From the NCBI GenBank assembly GCA_015222065.1, contig JADFUQ010000055.1, forward strand, positions 1 through 17,650: 17,650 bases of DNA. The letters run 5' to 3'. Source of the stretch: Bacteroidota bacterium. Lineage in GTDB: Bacteria; Bacteroidota; Bacteroidia; Bacteroidales; VadinHA17. The position numbers and the translations under genes are program-made. The notes beneath the pieces were generated by a model, which saw nothing but the letters and a program-made list of their open reading frames with translations, was not told where the DNA came from and did no database searches. Shown here one piece after another: positions 15,586 to 17,650 of this stretch (position 1 is its first letter; every line of letters starts with the position of its first letter).

Positions 15586-16287
15586 TTAATTAGTTATAAT
15601 ATCATCAGCAGTTACTTTGCCATCTTCAAGAAGAATTTTTCTCTTCAGATACTTGATTACTTTATCATCGTGAGTGGCAAAAATGAATGTAGTCTGCAAA
15701 TCTTTGTTGAGATTTTCCATGGTTTGCAAAATATGATGTGAGTTCTCAGAATCCAGATTTGCTGTTGGTTCATCAGCTAACACCAATTCGGGTTTTTTAA
15801 CCATGGCTCTTGCAATAGCTACTCGCTGACATTCACCACCGGAAAGTTGTGCCGGCCTTGATTTAACCTTATCTGCTATTCCAACCCAATCCAGAGAATC
15901 CATCACTGCTTTTTTACGTTCCGATCCGCTCATATTTAATAAAAGAAGCGGAAATTCAACATTTTCAAAAACAGTATATACGGGAAGCAAATTGTAGGTT
16001 TGAAAAATAAAACCCAGATGTTTCCTGCGTAAAAGAGCAGCCTTTTTAGTAGACAGATTACCAATTTCCTGTCCGAGTACATTTGCCTTTCCTTCGGTAG
16101 GATTATCAAGTGAGCCAATAATGTTCAGGAGTGTTGTTTTTCCAGACCCACTTGGCCCTACAACACCGGCAAATTGTCCTTTACTGAAAGTGAGATCGAT
16201 ACCATTCAGGGCTGTAAAATGGCCTTTCCCTATAGGAAATCGTTTTATCAATCCTGAAATAGTGACGATTGAATTTTGTTCCATCAT
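15586..16287 (-). CDS. ABC transporter ATP-binding protein, LolD/MacB type
   Basis: The 233-residue cytoplasmic ATPase drives the two permeases. All motifs are intact: Walker A GPSGSGKT (44-51), Q-loop Q96 in FIFQTYNLLP, signature LSGGE (148-152), Walker B ending DE (172-173) in VLADEPTANLD, and the switch histidine H206 in FATHD. LSGGECQRVAIARA and the TYNLLPVYTVFENVEFPL stretch are typical of the LolD/MacB (type VII exporter) branch. Two ATG codons in a row (16285-16287 and 16282-16284) are possible starts. It begins 163 bases after the outer-membrane barrel gene, a gap with an AT-rich stretch and one short palindrome. It ends on the ribosome binding site of the first permease. Confidence 0.93.
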   Translation of the reverse strand: MMEQNSIVTISGLIKRFPIGKGHFTALNGIDLTFSKGQFAGVVGPSGSGKTTLLNIIGSLDNPTEGKANVLGQEIGNLSTKKAALLRRKHLGFIFQTYNLLPVYTVFENVEFPLLLLNMSGSERKKAVMDSLDWVGIADKVKSRPAQLSGGECQRVAIARAMVKKPELVLADEPTANLDSENSHHILQTMENLNKDLQTTFIFATHDDKVIKYLKRKILLEDGKVTADDIITN

Positions 16288-16345
16288 TTCTTCTTTTAAA
16301 TTTATAAAATTTGTTTATTATTATTTTTCTGCCCCTCTTAATCTC

Positions 16346-16358
16346 CCCCAATTTGGGG
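16346..16358. repeat. Short palindrome CCCCAATTTGGGG between barrel and ATPase genes
   Basis: The word reads CCCC-AA-T-TT-GGGG and sits in an otherwise AT-rich 163-base intergenic gap (16288-16450), flanked by GCCCC (16331-16335) and GGGGC (16355-16359), which offer an alternative longer hairpin. No T-run follows on the - strand, so it is unlikely to be a terminator. It may be a dispersed repeat or tune expression of the ATPase gene. Confidence 0.35.
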
Positions 16359-16450
16359 CTGGTTAGCAGGGATTTTTAGTACTTTTTTCATAATTACTTA
16401 GTTTAAATAGTTACTTTTTTTCTTCGATTGAATTTTGTTTAAAAGTCTAA

Positions 16451-17584
16451 TTAATGATTAAAAACAGCCATTAATTGAAATCCGAAACCATTATATAAAT
16501 TTGTTCCATCAGTTATTCCTGGTAATTGCATTTTATCCGGTATAAAGAATGTCATTAAATAATAGTTCCATTTATCATATGTCAACGAGAAATTTACGAA
16601 ACTTCCAAGTGTTTTTTCTTTTGGATAATAAAATGCCATAAGACTGATATTACTAATAATATTTATAGGATAATTGAGTGAAGTTACTAAAATCGAAGAT
16701 GCATCATCACTAATTTTAAATTCATTAGCATAGTCGTAGACAAAAAATTCAGTCATCAAACCGAGACCATTACCAATATTAAAAGTATAATCCAAACCTA
16801 TATTTATGGTTTTATTATAGTTTTCAGATATGTTCAAATCTTGATAAATAAGTGCTGCTTCAGTCCAAAATCCAATTACATTATCAATTCTGAGATCAAA
16901 AGCAATTCGGTTCTCAGGAAAGATATAATCGGTTGTTAATGTATCCATGTATGTATTTCTGGTATCAAATCGGCGATGATGATAACTTGTTGCAATTTCT
17001 CCCGATAAGAATGGAACCTGAACTCGACCACCAAATTCGGGTTTGTCTTTAGCAGATGGGAAAAATTCAAATCCTTTAACATTATCATTACCGATTAATC
17101 CCCAAAGCCAAATATTGGCATTATTCATGAAATAGTAACGCCCTAAAATACCATAAACACCATCGGTTAATTGCAAAGGATCTTTGGGGTCAATCTGGTC
17201 AAACCACATTAGTGGGCGTAAGATGTTCGCAGAACCAAAATTTATTTTTTGTAAACCGGCTCTAACTTCTAATTGTTCTGTTGAAAAACGTAACCAAATA
17301 CGATATGGTTTTAGTTTTTCATCAAGTTGAATTGAACCATTTGCATACAAGCTTGATATGTATGTGTTGATTGAAAGTTCACCATCAAAAGTGTAGGATT
17401 TATTAATTGATTTGTCAAATGATAATTCAGGAATATAACGTACTCCTGCTTGCATTTGAAATGGATCTTCGGGATTAATGGTTGTCCACATTGGTAATTG
17501 ACCTTTAAATCCAAAGTCCTGGCCAAAAGTTATGGATCCAATTAAAATTAAACTTGATATTATGATTAATAAATTAGTACGCAT
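16451..17584 (-). CDS. Outer-membrane beta-barrel protein, DUF1302/porin-like
   Basis: The 377-residue protein has a signal peptide (1-21, ending TFGQ). It then shows many alternating hydrophobic/aromatic strands and an aromatic-containing C-terminal strand (FGFQLMAVFNH), as expected of an outer-membrane barrel. The segment VRAGLQKINFGSANILRP, followed by QIDPKDP, resembles the conserved R-x-G-x-Q-x(3-4)-G-x-A ... NP-x-D region of DUF1302-type outer-membrane proteins. These often accompany RND/MMPL pumps and LolA-like DUF1329 proteins. No TonB box or plug domain was seen. It starts two bases after the stop of an upstream reading frame, so it is inside an operon. It is probably the outer-membrane end of the transport set; a generic porin is the alternative. 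Confidence 0.8.
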   Translation of the reverse strand: MRTNLLIIISSLILIGSITFGQDFGFKGQLPMWTTINPEDPFQMQAGVRYIPELSFDKSINKSYTFDGELSINTYISSLYANGSIQLDEKLKPYRIWLRFSTEQLEVRAGLQKINFGSANILRPLMWFDQIDPKDPLQLTDGVYGILGRYYFMNNANIWLWGLIGNDNVKGFEFFPSAKDKPEFGGRVQVPFLSGEIATSYHHRRFDTRNTYMDTLTTDYIFPENRIAFDLRIDNVIGFWTEAALIYQDLNISENYNKTINIGLDYTFNIGNGLGLMTEFFVYDYANEFKISDDASSILVTSLNYPINIISNISLMAFYYPKEKTLGSFVNFSLTYDKWNYYLMTFFIPDKMQLPGITDGTNLYNGFGFQLMAVFNH

Positions 17585-17586
17585 TA

Positions 17587-17649
17587 TTAATTAGCTTTTT
17601 TCCCATCTCTTGGTAAAACACCATAAAAGAAAAAATTGGTTAATTCCAT
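17587..17649 (-). CDS. Probable 3' end of an upstream gene (partial, runs off the window)
   Basis: On the - strand an open frame enters at the right edge and reads through YGVLPRDGKKAN to a TAA at 17587-17589, two bases before the ATG of the barrel gene (TAATAATG). Only about 20 codons are visible, so the product cannot be identified. The tight spacing and basic C-terminus fit the last residues of a co-transcribed gene; a TetR-type regulator would be a guess only. Confidence 0.4.
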   Translation of the reverse strand: MELTNFFFYGVLPRDGKKAN

Positions 17650-17650
17650 G

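Overview
The window looks like part of the chromosome of an anaerobic, AT-rich member of the Bacteroidota (Bacteroidales/Marinilabiliales-like). The grounds are the protein families present, mostly missing Shine-Dalgarno sequences, perfect TAnnTTTG -7 boxes before some genes, and many short dispersed palindromic repeats of the kind common in these genomes. No RNA gene, CRISPR array, transposase or phage gene was seen. The genus is inferred only loosely.

Left part (1-1975, + strand): a palindromic repeat at the edge, a [NiFe]-hydrogenase maturation protease, a cysteine-rich zinc-ribbon protein of unknown function, a repeat-bearing spacer, and the NADH-sensing repressor Rex. Next, on the - strand (2016-5052), are a small secreted beta-rich protein and a large secreted M14 zinc carboxypeptidase.

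Centre (5140-12241, + strand): a fermentative energy module. It has a fused ADP-forming acyl-CoA synthetase with its own terminator, a PLP aminotransferase, and a four-subunit 2-oxoacid:ferredoxin oxidoreductase (order D-A-B-C). Together they could run amino acid -> 2-oxoacid -> acyl-CoA + reduced ferredoxin -> organic acid + ATP. The nearby Rex and hydrogenase-maturation genes fit disposal of the reductant as hydrogen under redox control. The synthetase and the aminotransferase are each preceded by a copy of the same long non-coding repeat module (5140-5394 and 7701-8047). This is the most conspicuous unexplained non-coding structure here.

Right part (12327-17650, - strand): a probable operon read right to left. 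It starts with the tail of an unidentified gene, then an outer-membrane beta-barrel, an ABC ATPase of the LolD/MacB type, two FtsX-type permeases and a LolA-like periplasmic protein. The set covers inner membrane, periplasm and outer membrane. It resembles the known RND/MMPL + LolA-like + DUF1302-barrel sets, but with an ABC transporter as the motor. It is the best candidate for an incompletely described system, probably moving lipid or another hydrophobic cargo across the envelope.
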